From Collinsella sp. TM09-10AT (lineage in GTDB: Bacteria > Actinomycetota > Coriobacteriia > Coriobacteriales > Coriobacteriaceae), in assembly GCF_003436275.1 (NCBI RefSeq), contig NZ_QSOP01000004.1:78131-142130 (forward strand): a stretch of 64,000 nt of DNA. The letters run 5' to 3'. Both the position numbers and the translations under genes were made by a program. This document shows positions 1-9,342 of the stretch, one piece after another. How positions within the stretch are numbered: position 1 is the first letter of the stretch; every line of letters begins with the position of its first letter. Under the pieces are notes generated by a model. The model did not search any database. It was not told the origin of the DNA and was given only the letters and a program-made list of their open reading frames with translations.

Positions 1-1
1 C

Positions 2-598
2 GATACCGGCTACGAAGTTCAGAATCCTACGGGCGGCACCATCAACCAGGAGATTCCCGAGGGCAAGGCGCTGTGGTGGGCCGGCATGGTCTCGAGCGTG
101 TCCAAGCGCGTGACCAAAAACGGTGACCCCATGGGCATCGTGCAGCTCGAGGACATGGAAGGCGAGGCCACCGTCGTCGTGTTCCCCAAGACCTATAAAG
201 AGGCCGAGGGGTACCTGTACGGCGAGGTCGATCCCGAGACCGGCGCGCAGCTGTCCGATGCCTTTGTGCGCATTAAGGGCAAGCTCGAGCGCTCGGACCG
301 CGGCGACCAGATCATCGCGCAGGAGATCGTGCCGCTCGAGCTCAACGAGGAGAACAACAAGCCCAAGGTGTTTGAGGTCATGGTGCCTAACAGCCGCTTT
401 AGCCAGGGCAATATGGCGCGCCTGGCCACGGTGCTCACCGCTAACCCGGGCGGCGACCGCGTGGAGATCTTTATCGAGCAGGTGGACGGGCGCGTGCTGC
501 GTGCCGAGGTACCTGCCAAGGTCAACGCGCGTTCGATTCCGCTGCTGGCCGAGGCCAAGGCCATTGTGGGTAACCAGGGTCGCGTGACGGTGATCTAA
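2..598 (+). CDS. dnaE: DNA polymerase III subunit alpha, C-terminal fragment
   Basis: This is the 3' end of a reading frame that is already open at the left edge, so the start lies outside the window. The visible ~198 residues contain the OB-fold typical of the DnaE C-terminus: a strand reading MVSSVSKRVTKNGDPMG, followed by LEDMEGEATVVVFP. That layout matches the single-stranded-DNA-binding OB domain of the replicative polymerase. The remaining ~90 residues would be the C-terminal tail that contacts tau in other bacteria. The polymerase and PHP domains are not visible, so the name rests on the OB-fold alone. A stand-alone OB protein is unlikely because the frame continues upstream without a start. 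Confidence 0.85.
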   Translation, partial: DTGYEVQNPTGGTINQEIPEGKALWWAGMVSSVSKRVTKNGDPMGIVQLEDMEGEATVVVFPKTYKEAEGYLYGEVDPETGAQLSDAFVRIKGKLERSDRGDQIIAQEIVPLELNEENNKPKVFEVMVPNSRFSQGNMARLATVLTANPGGDRVEIFIEQVDGRVLRAEVPAKVNARSIPLLAEAKAIVGNQGRVTVI

Positions 599-626
599 GC
601 TACCCCGGGTGAGATTGGAGGAAGTG

Positions 627-3600
627 ATGGCGCAGGGGACGTTTGTGCAGGCGCTTCGCAAAGAGGCGGCGTTGAGCGGCACCTTTATGAAGGGGCGTTC
701 GCTCATGCTCAACGGTGCCGTGCTGTCGATCGAGGACAGCGGCTCGCGCTTCTCCAAAAACGTGACGGTCGAGGGCACGGTGCGCGGCTCGCGCGGTGAC
801 CTGTACAAGACGCACGTGGCGCTCGACATGGACGAGCACGAGGTTATCGACTACGATTGCGACTGCCCCGCCGCATACCGCTATCCCGGTATGTGTAAGC
901 ACGCTATTGCCACGGCGCTGGCGTATTTGGATGCCAGCGGCGCCGAGCCCGTCGAAGGTTTGCGCACGCCGGTTCGCACGTTTACGGCGCAGCCGAAACA
1001 GCCCGCGCGCGCCGCGTCCGTCGCGCCGGCCGTCAACCCCAATTTTCCCTTTCCGGCGCCCGTCCCCACGAGCCCCAGCCTCATGGCGGCACTCTCCGAT
1101 CTTTCGGACGCGCGCATGGATGAGCTGGCGAGCATGCGCCGCAAGCTTGCCGGTGCCGTTGATGCCGACGCCCCCAAAGCGGCGTTGGAGCCCTCGTTGG
1201 TGCCGTACTACAATCCGCTGTTCGCTGACCGCTTTAGCTGGGCGCTCGAGTTCCGCATTCGCTGTGGATCGGTCTCCTACGTGGTCAAGGACATCGACGG
1301 CATGGCCGATGCCTACGTGCGCGGCGGCACGTTCTCCTATGGCAAGAAGCTCACGTTTGTCCATTCACCTGAGGCCTTTGACGAAACATCGGCAAAGCTG
1401 CTCAACCTTGTTGCGACGACAGTTGCCTATCTCGATGACATCACAAGCTCGCGTTCGGCGTCGTACGACTTTGCCCGCAGTGGTTTTGTTGCCGAGCGTC
1501 AGTTGCCGCTGTCCGAGCATAGCATCGTATATGTGCTGGACCTGCTGCGCGGCCAGACCATCTCCTTTGAGCCCGCCTGGTCGCGGGGGATGACGACGCA
1601 TCGCACCTACGACGTGGCGGTTGAGCTGTCTCCGCAAGGGGAGGACGAGGCATCCGCTAAGCGCCCACCGCTGCTTGCCGCCAAAATCGCGCCGGCGGCT
1701 GGTGGTAGCTATGACCTGCGCCTGCCCGCCGATATGTACTGCTTTGCGTCGGGCGATGCCGCCTACTTGGTTGACACGCGCCGCGCGCGCCGTACCGACG
1801 CTGCATTTGCTCAGCATGCCGCACCTTTTTTGTCGCGCTTGCTGCCGTGCCGCACGCCCGCCCATATTGCCGCCGAGCAGGTGGGTGAGTTCTGCCGTAT
1901 GGCGCTGCCCATTTTGCGCGACTACACCGACCTCACCGCGCCCGCCGCGCTCGATACCGTGGCACCCGAGCCGAGCTTTGCTATGGCGATCGGTGTCGGC
2001 GATGGGCTCGTGACCTGCAAAATTACGGTTACCTACGGCGATTGGTCGGCGGATCTCTTTAGCCTGGGCGCTCCGGGCAGCCCCTTCGAAGAGCAGCGCC
2101 CCGGTGTGCCGCCCCGCGACGAGGTGGCGGAGTTTCGCGTTATGGATACAGCGGCCCTGTACTTCGATTTCTACAAGGGCGGTCTGGCGTTTGAGGAGCG
2201 CGATGATGAGAGCCTGTTCTGTCTGCTGACCGAGGGTCTGTCCGCCCTGTCCGAGCTGGGTGAGGTCATGCTCAGTGACCGTCTGCGCCAGGTCTCGGTC
2301 CGCCCTGCGCCCAAGCTTTCGGTGCGTGCGACCGTCAAGAGTAACCTGCTCGACGTCGAGCTGGGCGCGAGCGGGCTTTCGGCCGCGGACCTTGCCGTCT
2401 ATCTCGATTCGTACAAGCGCCACCAGACGTTTGCGCGCCTGACGTCCGGCGACATCGTGCGCCTGGATGAGGGAGCGCGCGCCGCGTTTGGCCTTGCCGA
2501 AGATCTGGGTGTCGATGCCGTCGACCTGCTCGACGGCGTGTCGCTTCCCGCGTCGAGCACCCTTTTTGTCGATAGCATGCTCGCGCGCACGCCGGCGCTC
2601 GAGGCCGATCGCGACGCCGCGTTCCGCCGCACCGTCGAGCGCCTGGACACGCTCGGCAAGATGGACTTTACGGTACCCGCCTCGCTCAAGGCAACGATGC
2701 GCGGCTACCAGGTCGACGGATACCAGTGGCTCGGCTCGCTCGAACACCTGGGCCTTGGCGGCATCTTGGCCGACGACATGGGCCTGGGCAAAACGCTCCA
2801 GATGATTGCGCATATTCTGGCGCGCGTGGAGGCGGGGGACACCAAGCCCACGCTCGTGGTATGCCCGGCCTCACTCGTGTACAACTGGACCGCCGAGCTG
2901 GAGCGCTTTGCCCCGTCGCTCGATGTGTGCGCCATCGTGGGCGCCAAAGCTCAACGTCGTGTACAGATTGCCGGCGTGGCCGAGCATAGCGTGGTTGTGA
3001 CGTCGTATGATCTTATGCGGCGCGATATCGACGAGTACGTCGAGCAGGATTTTGCCCGCGTGGTGCTCGATGAGGCCCAGTACATTAAAAACCCGCTCAC
3101 GCAGGTGGCGCGCGCCGCAAAGCGCCTGCCTGCCGGCGTGCGCTTTGCCCTGACGGGCACGCCCATCGAAAACCGCTTGTCCGAGCTTTGGAGCATCTTC
3201 GACTTTTTGATGCCGGGCCTTTTGGGGACGCGCGAGTCGTTTGCCAAGCGCTTTGAGAGCCCCGTCGAGCATGCCGAGGGCGATAGCGCCGCTCGCCTGC
3301 AGGCGCTCGTGTCGCCGTTTGTGCTGCGCCGTGTTAAGGAAGACGTGGTGGCCGACCTGCCCGAGAAGATCGAGGACACCGTCATGGCACAGCTTACCGG
3401 CGAGCAACGCAAGCTCTACCTGGCCAACCAGGACCGCATCGCCCAGCAGGTGCAGCACCGCGAGGCTGGGGAGTTTAAGAAGGACAAGCTCAAGGTGCTC
3501 GCCGAGCTCACCAAGCTGCGCCAGATCTGCTGCGACCCGCGTCTACACTACGAGGATTACAAGGCGGGGAGCGCCAAGCTCGATACGTGTATGGAGCTCG

Positions 3601-4091
3601 TGCACGGCGCACTCGACGGCGGGCATCGCATCCTGTTGTTCAGCCAGTTTACAGGTATGCTCGATATCATCGGTAAGCGCTTGGCCAAGGAGGACATCGC
3701 CTTCCTTAAGCTCACGGGCGCTTCGTCTAAGGAGAGCCGCGCCAAGATGGTCGCGCAGTTCCAAGCGGGCGAGGTTCCGGTCTTTTTGATTTCGCTCAAG
3801 GCGGGCGGCGTGGGCCTTAACCTGACGGCGGCCGACGTGGTCATCCACTACGACCCGTGGTGGAACGTGGCGGCGCAGGACCAAGCGACCGACCGCGCGC
3901 ATCGTATTGGCCAGCAACATACCGTGACCGTGTACAAGCTCATCGCCAAGGACACGATCGAGGAGCGCATCATGCAGATGCAGGAGTCCAAACGCGACCT
4001 GGTCAACAGCGTGCTCGGCGGCGACGGCATCTCCTCGGCGCTGTTTACCCGCGAAGATGTTCTGGCGCTGCTGGGCGGCGACGGGCGCTAA
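627..4091 (+). CDS. SWIM zinc finger SNF2/RapA-type DNA helicase
   Basis: This is a large SF2 ATPase of about 1154 residues, probably a DNA translocase or remodeller. An N-terminal SWIM zinc finger (CDCP...GMCKHA, about residues 78-92) is followed by a long family-specific region. The SNF2 core then begins near residue 695, with Walker A DDMGLGKT (about 716-723), DEAQ box (about 815), and a helicase C-terminal half ending in the motif DRAHRIGQ (about 1095). I chose ATG 627 because GGAGG lies five bases upstream; GTG 609 and GTG 624 are also in frame but have no better Shine-Dalgarno. It begins shortly after dnaE and may be co-transcribed with it. Bacterial SWIM-SNF2 proteins are common in Firmicutes and Actinobacteria, but their cellular role is not well defined. 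Confidence 0.92.
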   Translation: MAQGTFVQALRKEAALSGTFMKGRSLMLNGAVLSIEDSGSRFSKNVTVEGTVRGSRGDLYKTHVALDMDEHEVIDYDCDCPAAYRYPGMCKHAIATALAYLDASGAEPVEGLRTPVRTFTAQPKQPARAASVAPAVNPNFPFPAPVPTSPSLMAALSDLSDARMDELASMRRKLAGAVDADAPKAALEPSLVPYYNPLFADRFSWALEFRIRCGSVSYVVKDIDGMADAYVRGGTFSYGKKLTFVHSPEAFDETSAKLLNLVATTVAYLDDITSSRSASYDFARSGFVAERQLPLSEHSIVYVLDLLRGQTISFEPAWSRGMTTHRTYDVAVELSPQGEDEASAKRPPLLAAKIAPAAGGSYDLRLPADMYCFASGDAAYLVDTRRARRTDAAFAQHAAPFLSRLLPCRTPAHIAAEQVGEFCRMALPILRDYTDLTAPAALDTVAPEPSFAMAIGVGDGLVTCKITVTYGDWSADLFSLGAPGSPFEEQRPGVPPRDEVAEFRVMDTAALYFDFYKGGLAFEERDDESLFCLLTEGLSALSELGEVMLSDRLRQVSVRPAPKLSVRATVKSNLLDVELGASGLSAADLAVYLDSYKRHQTFARLTSGDIVRLDEGARAAFGLAEDLGVDAVDLLDGVSLPASSTLFVDSMLARTPALEADRDAAFRRTVERLDTLGKMDFTVPASLKATMRGYQVDGYQWLGSLEHLGLGGILADDMGLGKTLQMIAHILARVEAGDTKPTLVVCPASLVYNWTAELERFAPSLDVCAIVGAKAQRRVQIAGVAEHSVVVTSYDLMRRDIDEYVEQDFARVVLDEAQYIKNPLTQVARAAKRLPAGVRFALTGTPIENRLSELWSIFDFLMPGLLGTRESFAKRFESPVEHAEGDSAARLQALVSPFVLRRVKEDVVADLPEKIEDTVMAQLTGEQRKLYLANQDRIAQQVQHREAGEFKKDKLKVLAELTKLRQICCDPRLHYEDYKAGSAKLDTCMELVHGALDGGHRILLFSQFTGMLDIIGKRLAKEDIAFLKLTGASSKESRAKMVAQFQAGEVPVFLISLKAGGVGLNLTAADVVIHYDPWWNVAAQDQATDRAHRIGQQHTVTVYKLIAKDTIEERIMQMQESKRDLVNSVLGGDGISSALFTREDVLALLGGDGR

Positions 4092-4241
4092 CCCGCTCGG
4101 GTGGGGCCGCCAGGGCGGATAGCGCACGCTGCCCCATCGTCCCCGCCCGTTATGTGTTCATTTGCAATGCCGTGGATGGTTTGTCTGCCTTTGGGCATAA
4201 GAACCATCAAGAACATTGGCACGTCAGCAAAGGAGAACATC

Positions 4242-4604
4242 ATGGCGAAATTCTTTAAGGACCCCGACGGTAAGCTCATTGCCGCCCTTGGCAACGACGT
4301 TGCAACCCCTGCCGGTTGCACGGAACTGACCGCAAACACTGAGGACGCGGCGCACGAGAAGCACGTGCCTGTTGTCGAGACCGAGCGCGACGGTCACGTG
4401 ATTCGCGCACGCGTTGGCTCGGTCGAGCACCCCAGCCTGCCCGAGCACTATATTGAGTGGATCGCCCTTGAGGCCGAGGGCCGCTTAGAGGTCCATTACC
4501 TTGAGCCCGGCATGAAGCCCGCGACGTTTTTTGCCGGCGGTTCCAAGACCGGTACCGTCTATGCCTACTGCAACCTGCACGGGCTGTGGTCCGCGACATT
4601 CTAG
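4242..4604 (+). CDS. Superoxide reductase (desulfoferrodoxin/neelaredoxin family)
   Basis: This 120-residue enzyme is predicted to reduce superoxide to peroxide in an anaerobe. The non-haem iron ligands are all visible: H41 (KHVP), H63 (EHP), H69 (EHYIEW), C110 and H113 (YCNLHG). E46 follows the first ligand as in the family. Residues 1-40 align with the desulforedoxin domain of two-iron desulfoferrodoxins (TELTANTEDAAHEKHVP), but its four cysteines are missing except C26. That resembles class III enzymes, which keep a metal-free N-domain. The start is ATG 4242 with AGGAG seven bases upstream. A hairpin terminator follows, so it is probably monocistronic. The electron donor is not encoded nearby. 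Confidence 0.93.
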   Translation: MAKFFKDPDGKLIAALGNDVATPAGCTELTANTEDAAHEKHVPVVETERDGHVIRARVGSVEHPSLPEHYIEWIALEAEGRLEVHYLEPGMKPATFFAGGSKTGTVYAYCNLHGLWSATF

Positions 4605-4648
4605 GAGCGCGCCCCCGCTCGGGGTATCATAGCTAGCATATGCACATG

Positions 4649-4683
4649 CGAGCGCCGACTGCATCATGCGGCCGGCGCTTTTA
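4649..4683 (+). terminator. Rho-independent terminator after superoxide reductase
   Basis: An AGCGCCG arm pairs with CGGCGCT across a 15-base loop and is followed by TTTT. It separates the superoxide reductase gene from the NadE-like gene. Confidence 0.6.
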
Positions 4684-4721
4684 CTACGATTTCGATGGTT
4701 TACGACGGAAAGGGCTGAGCC

Positions 4722-6695
4722 ATGAAGCTCGCGCTTGCACAGATCGATATGCGCCTGGGTGATATTGAGGGCATTTGCGGCCGCATCGAGGACCAGGCTC
4801 GTCTGGCCCACGAGCGCGGGGCGCGCGTGCTGTGCGTTCCGGCTCCGCTCTTTATGGGCGCCATGCCCGGGGGCCTGGTGGGCACTGCCGACTTTGAGCA
4901 CGACATGCTTGCCGGCTTGACTGGTGTCGCCGAGCGTATCCAGGAGCTTGACATGATTTGCATCGTGCCCGCGGCGGTTTCGTTTGAGGGCCAGCCGCTG
5001 CTCGACTACATGATGCTCAAGGACGGTCATGTGGTGCCGGCGCGTTCGAGCATTGCCCTGCAGCGTGGTGAGAACAACGACACGCGTTGGGCGCCGCCGG
5101 TGTTCGACGTGGACGGCGTGCGCATCGCCGTGATTTTTGACTTGGACCGCGAACTCGAGATGTTGCCGACCGGTGTTGACCTCATTGCGTATTTCCAATT
5201 CAACGCGTTTGACATGACCGACCGCGAGACTGCCGCCATTGCCGCCGTACGCAGCGGCGCCTACCGCAAGATCGCATCCAAGCGCAGCGTGTGGTTTGCC
5301 TGCATGGCGCCGGTCGGTGCCTATGACGAGTCGGTGTATACCGGCGGTTCGTTTGTGCTCGACGACTGTGGTCGCGTGGTGGCCCAGGCGCCGTGTTTTG
5401 AGGAGAGCCTGCTGGTTCAGGAGATTCAGCGCGGCGTGATGCTCGATGCCCTGGAAGATCACGAACTGCCCGAGTTCCGTTCCGAGGAGTGGCTGTGGCA
5501 GGCGCTGGTGCTCGCCGTGCGCGACAACGCCCGAGCCCACGGTGCGTCGCGTGCTGTGGTGGCACTCGAGGGCGACTTGCCGTCGTCCCTGCTGGCGGCG
5601 CTGACCGTCGACGCTCTGGGCCCGCGTAATGTGATTGGCCTGGTGCTGGGGCGCAACCGTATCTTTACGCCGGCGCAGGAAGAGGCCGAGGCTGCCCGCT
5701 GTGCCGCCGTCCGCGCCATCGCCGAGCGTCTGCACATTCGCACCGTCGAGCGCGATGCACCGGATGCGGCGCGTGTGCTCGATCGCGACGTGTCGGCGGG
5801 CGATGCCGAGCGTCTGCGCTCGCGCACGCTGGGCCTCATGCTGGAGGACACGGCGCTCGAGCTGGGTGCGATGGCGCTGAGCCCGCTGTCCAAAACCGAG
5901 TACGCGCTGGCGGCGCCGGCGCTTTGCGGCGGCTACCAGGGCGATTACGCGCCCTTTGGCGATGTGTACCTGTCGACGCTTGAGTTTGTGGCGCGTGTGC
6001 GCAACCGCACGTCTGCCGTGGTGCCCCAAGAGCTCGTGACGCTCAACGCGGTGGAAGATTGTATGGAGCGAGTGCTGGCGCAGGCGCTCTCGACGCTCGA
6101 CGGTCCGGTCGATATGCTCGACCGCGCGGCACAGCTGCTCGGCGGGCTTGAGCCGGGTGAGGTCGATGGCGCGCTCGAGGCGCACGTGGACCGCAATCGA
6201 TCTTTCGACGACATCCCGATGGCCGCTGGCAAGCCTGAGGCCTGCTCGCTGCTGCTGATGCTCGTGCGTCAGGGCGAGGCCGCCCGCCGCATGCTGCCGA
6301 CGGCGTCGATCGTCTCAGCCCGTTCGTTTGTCGAGCGCGCCTGGCCGTACATGCTCGCGTGGTCCGACCTGGGGCTTAACGGCAAGGAGCGTATGACGGT
6401 CGATTCGCTGGCGCGCGCCGAGGTGCGCCGTTTTGCTGACGAGGATACGAGCGAGCGCGTGCGAAACGAGATGATGGGCGTGCTGGGCGAGCTACTGGGT
6501 ATTTCGCCCGAGCAGATGGAGGAGCTGCGCTCCGAGGACGGCCAGCGCCGCCTGCACGAGGGTATGAAGAAGTTTGAGGGCGAGGTCCAGGACGCCATCG
6601 ATAAGATGATGGGCGGCCAGGGTGGCCCGCAGGGTGGCCCGATGCCGCATCCGCCGGTTGATCCCCGACAGTTCCCCTTTTTCTCTCAAAATTAA
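4722..6695 (+). CDS. NAD+ synthetase-like protein with degenerate glutaminase and ATP-pyrophosphatase sites
   Basis: The 657-residue protein follows the glutamine-dependent NAD+ synthetase layout: an N-terminal nitrilase-fold domain (about 1-265), an NAD-synthase domain (about 275-440), and a long unfamiliar C-terminal extension rich in Gly and Pro at the end. Homology is clear in the stretch LLAALTVDALGPRNVIG and in LSKTEYAL and YAPFGDV. Key residues are nevertheless lost. The nitrilase Glu is Ala41 (VPAPLF instead of PEL), the Lys region reads ARSSIALQ, and the Cys nucleophile position is F139 (AVIFDLD). The ATP-binding SGGIDS motif reads EGDLPS (283-288). It is therefore probably not a NAD+ synthetase. 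The frame is intact and not decayed, which argues for a retained non-enzymatic or altered role. A real nadE would be expected elsewhere in the genome. Confidence 0.8.
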   Translation: MKLALAQIDMRLGDIEGICGRIEDQARLAHERGARVLCVPAPLFMGAMPGGLVGTADFEHDMLAGLTGVAERIQELDMICIVPAAVSFEGQPLLDYMMLKDGHVVPARSSIALQRGENNDTRWAPPVFDVDGVRIAVIFDLDRELEMLPTGVDLIAYFQFNAFDMTDRETAAIAAVRSGAYRKIASKRSVWFACMAPVGAYDESVYTGGSFVLDDCGRVVAQAPCFEESLLVQEIQRGVMLDALEDHELPEFRSEEWLWQALVLAVRDNARAHGASRAVVALEGDLPSSLLAALTVDALGPRNVIGLVLGRNRIFTPAQEEAEAARCAAVRAIAERLHIRTVERDAPDAARVLDRDVSAGDAERLRSRTLGLMLEDTALELGAMALSPLSKTEYALAAPALCGGYQGDYAPFGDVYLSTLEFVARVRNRTSAVVPQELVTLNAVEDCMERVLAQALSTLDGPVDMLDRAAQLLGGLEPGEVDGALEAHVDRNRSFDDIPMAAGKPEACSLLLMLVRQGEAARRMLPTASIVSARSFVERAWPYMLAWSDLGLNGKERMTVDSLARAEVRRFADEDTSERVRNEMMGVLGELLGISPEQMEELRSEDGQRRLHEGMKKFEGEVQDAIDKMMGGQGGPQGGPMPHPPVDPRQFPFFSQN

Positions 6696-6712
6696 CTATG
6701 GGATAGGGGCAA

Positions 6713-6861
6713 GGTTACGCGGTTTTGCCAAACCGCGTAACGAGTCGACGCTGCGCGAGCCCCTGCCGGTCAATCTGCCGCTCAAACCGTCGCTTGCGTA
6801 CAGAAGTACGCGGCGCTCCTCTTTCGCGACACCTTGCCACGGCAGGGACTCGCTCGCTGAC
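6713..6861. repeat. Structured ~148-nt interspersed element, copy A
   Basis: The element begins 17 bases after the NadE-like stop and fills most of the 294-base gap before ruvC. It opens with a perfect hairpin (GGTTACGCGGTTT...AAACCGCGTAAC). The conserved CGACGCTGC follows, then an outer helix (GCGAGCCCCTGCC with GGCAGGGACTCGC), an inner helix flanked by CAATCTGCCG and ACACCTTG, and a tip hairpin GCGTAC-AGAA-GTACGC. It ends in the conserved CGCTGAC. Copies B (43685) and C (46887) share the unpaired segments and the fold but have different helix sequences. The family is not one I recognise. Confidence 0.75.
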
Positions 6862-6989
6862 TTATGCTCAACCTATGGTTCAACCTTGCTTGCTAGATAC
6901 GGTCTCTGTTGTGTTATTCTAGAACAGACGTTCGTGAATGATGCTCGGGGCCTTGCCTTGTGCTGTATTTGTGACGAGGGGAGGTTGGC

Positions 6990-7511
6990 TTGGTCATTTT
7001 GGGTATCGACCCCGGTTTGGCCCATACGGGCTGGGGGATTATCGAGGAGCGACGTGGCGAGGTTCGCTGCCGTGCCTACGGTTGTATCGAGACCAGCGCG
7101 GGCAGCCCGCTCGCGGTGCGCCTGTCGCATATCGCCCATGACCTTAAGGATGTCGTCGAGCGTTATCGACCCGACACGGCTGCTGTCGAGAGCATCTACT
7201 TTGGCGCCAACGTTCGTTCGGCCATCCCCACGGCACATGCCCGCGGCGCTGCGCTTGTGGCGCTTTCGGAGTGCGCGCTCGAGATCGGCGAGTACACGCC
7301 TATGCAGATTAAGCAGGCTGTTGTGGGCACCGGAGCCGCGGACAAACGGCAGGTCGCGTATATGGTTCGTACGCTCACGCAGCTCGACCACGACCCGCAT
7401 CCCGACCATGCCGCCGATGCCCTGGCTTGCGCCATCTGCCACGTAAACCTCAGCCGCACCCGTGCCCTTACCGGTGGCGAGTTCTATCAACAGAGAGGAA
7501 CCGGATACTGA
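6990..7511 (+). CDS. ruvC: Holliday junction resolvase RuvC
   Basis: This 173-residue endonuclease resolves Holliday junctions together with RuvAB. The catalytic acids are visible as D7 (LGIDPG), E67 (VESIYFG), and D139 with D143 in the C-terminal PDHAADAL motif. The start is TTG 6990, because MVILGIDPG is the conserved N-terminus and AGGGGAGG lies six bases upstream; no ATG fits. The stop overlaps the ruvA start (ATGA), the first of three tightly coupled genes. The length is normal for the family. Confidence 0.97.
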   Translation: MVILGIDPGLAHTGWGIIEERRGEVRCRAYGCIETSAGSPLAVRLSHIAHDLKDVVERYRPDTAAVESIYFGANVRSAIPTAHARGAALVALSECALEIGEYTPMQIKQAVVGTGAADKRQVAYMVRTLTQLDHDPHPDHAADALACAICHVNLSRTRALTGGEFYQQRGTGY

Positions 7512-8131
7512 TGATTTCCCAGCTCCATGGAACGCTTGTCGAGGCCACGATGAGCTCGGCCGTCGTCGACGTGTCGGGCGTTGGCTTTGAACTCGGCATC
7601 TCGGGCAGCACTGCGGCCACGTTGCCGACGCCCGGCGGCGAGGTCCGCCTCTACACGCGTATGCAGGTGCGCGAGGACGCCATGACACTTTTCGGTTTTT
7701 CTTCAAAGGATGAGCGCACGATGTTCGACCGGCTCGTGTCCGTCTCGGGCGTTGGCCCGCGCTTGGCGCTCGCCGTACTTTCCACCTATACCGTGGGACA
7801 GCTGTATTCCCTGGTGATGGCCGAGGACGACAAGGGCATGGCCAAGGTGCCCGGCGTGGGCAAAAAGACCGCCCAGCGCCTCATCTTGGAGCTCAAGAGC
7901 ACCTTTGCCAAGGACAAGGGCTTTGTGCCGGTCGATGCGATCCCCGGTCAGGTTGCGATGCCCGTGCCCGCCGCCGCTCCTTCGGCGATCGATGACGCCC
8001 GTGCGGCACTCCTTTCCATGGGCTTTAGCCCGCAGGAGACCGATGTCGCTCTGAGCGGGTATGATGGGCAGGATATGCGTGTCGAGGATTTGCTCGGCGC
8101 GGCGCTTAAGCGACTCGGAATGGATGCGTGA
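7511..8131 (+). CDS. ruvA: Holliday junction branch migration protein RuvA
   Basis: This 206-residue DNA-binding subunit forms the tetramer that clamps the four-way junction. The N-terminal OB-fold begins [11 protein letters not shown]. Helix-hairpin-helix motifs follow ([16 protein letters not shown] and [18 protein letters not shown]), and a C-terminal UBA-like domain that contacts RuvB ends in EDLLGAALK. The start is ATG 7511, overlapping the ruvC stop by one base, and the stop overlaps the ruvB start. Gene order ruvC-ruvA-ruvB is the usual one in Actinobacteria. Confidence 0.97.
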   Translation: MISQLHGTLVEATMSSAVVDVSGVGFELGISGSTAATLPTPGGEVRLYTRMQVREDAMTLFGFSSKDERTMFDRLVSVSGVGPRLALAVLSTYTVGQLYSLVMAEDDKGMAKVPGVGKKTAQRLILELKSTFAKDKGFVPVDAIPGQVAMPVPAAAPSAIDDARAALLSMGFSPQETDVALSGYDGQDMRVEDLLGAALKRLGMDA

Positions 8132-9198
8132 TGTGGGAAGCCGATGACTCTCAGGACCTGTGGGCGACGCCCGGCAACTCGCCGGCGGCATCCATGGCGC
8201 ACGGCGAGCGCATGGTGGGCTCGGAGCTGACGGCCGAGGACCTCGATGTCGATCGCACTTTGCGCCCCCAGCGCCTGGACGATTACTGCGGCCAGGAGCA
8301 TATCAAGCAGAGCCTGCGCGTGTTGATCGAAGCGGCGCAGAGCCGTGGCGAGACGCTCGACCACGTGATCTTCTCGGGCCCTCCGGGTCTGGGCAAGACC
8401 ACGCTGGCTACGGTTATCGCCAACGAGCTGGGCGCTCAGATCAAGACCACGAGTGGCCCTGCCATCGCGCGCACCGGCGACCTGGCAGCCATCCTTACTA
8501 ACTTGCAGCCGGGTGATGTGCTGTTTATCGACGAGATCCACCGCCTCAACCGTTCGGTCGAGGAGGTCCTGTACCCCGCGATGGAGGACTTTGCCCTCGA
8601 TATCGTGATTGGCAAGGGTCCGGCGGCGCGCTCGATTCGCCTGGATATTCCCAAGTTTACGCTGGTGGCGGCAACGACCCGCTCAGGCATGTTGACCGGC
8701 CCGTTGCGCGACCGCTTTGGCATTTCATATCGCCTGGATTACTACACGGTCGAGGAACTCGCGCAGATTGTTACGCGCTCGGCGACTATCCTGGGCGTGA
8801 CGATCGACCATCCCAGTGCACTCGAGATCGGCTCGCGTTCGCGCGGCACGCCACGTCTTGCCAACCGCCTGCTCAAGCGCGTGCGCGATTACGCACAGGT
8901 GCGCGGCAACGGCCCCATCGAGCTCGATATCTGTCGCCAGGCGCTCGAGTTCTTCGAGATCGATGAGCTCGGTCTGGACTGGATGGATATTCGCATTTTG
9001 GAGACGCTCGCTAAGACGTTCTCCGGTCGTGCCGTGGGACTTACGACCCTTGCCAGCGCGGTGGGCGAGGACCCGGGCACGCTCGAGGATGTCTATGAGC
9101 CGTATCTGCTGCAGTGCGGGTTGATGATTCGTACGCCGCAGGGCCGTCAGGCAACCCTTCGCACCTTTGAGCACCTGGGGATTGAACCTACTGTTTAG
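8131..9198 (+). CDS. ruvB: Holliday junction branch migration DNA helicase RuvB
   Basis: This 355-residue AAA+ motor drives branch migration. Walker A is GPPGLGKTT (about residues 83-91), Walker B is FIDEIH (about 131-136), and sensor 1 lies in [13 protein letters not shown]-terminal winged-helix domain contains GLDWMD and the terminal RTPQGRQAT. About 40 residues precede the core start [15 protein letters not shown] 8131 overlaps the ruvA stop (TGATG); GTG 8128 is an in-frame alternative. It is the last gene of the ruv operon, and about 145 bases separate it from fhs. Confidence 0.97.
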   Translation: MWEADDSQDLWATPGNSPAASMAHGERMVGSELTAEDLDVDRTLRPQRLDDYCGQEHIKQSLRVLIEAAQSRGETLDHVIFSGPPGLGKTTLATVIANELGAQIKTTSGPAIARTGDLAAILTNLQPGDVLFIDEIHRLNRSVEEVLYPAMEDFALDIVIGKGPAARSIRLDIPKFTLVAATTRSGMLTGPLRDRFGISYRLDYYTVEELAQIVTRSATILGVTIDHPSALEIGSRSRGTPRLANRLLKRVRDYAQVRGNGPIELDICRQALEFFEIDELGLDWMDIRILETLAKTFSGRAVGLTTLASAVGEDPGTLEDVYEPYLLQCGLMIRTPQGRQATLRTFEHLGIEPTV

Positions 9199-9342
9199 GG
9201 CGCTTTGTTTTGGCGGGCTGTTGGGCTATCGCTGGGCATCGGGTAAACATATCGCCGTTCATCGGTTATGGGTGTTTTACTACTGCGCGCCCGTGCTATG
9301 CTGAATTGGTCTTTTTCTCATTCGGTAACGAAAGGACCGCCC

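Noticed and set aside
4485-6185. Long minus-strand open frame opposite the NadE-like gene
   Set aside because: It is rich in Arg/His as expected from the complement of a G/C-rich gene, has no motifs or ribosome site, and the plus-strand protein is clearly homologous to a known family.
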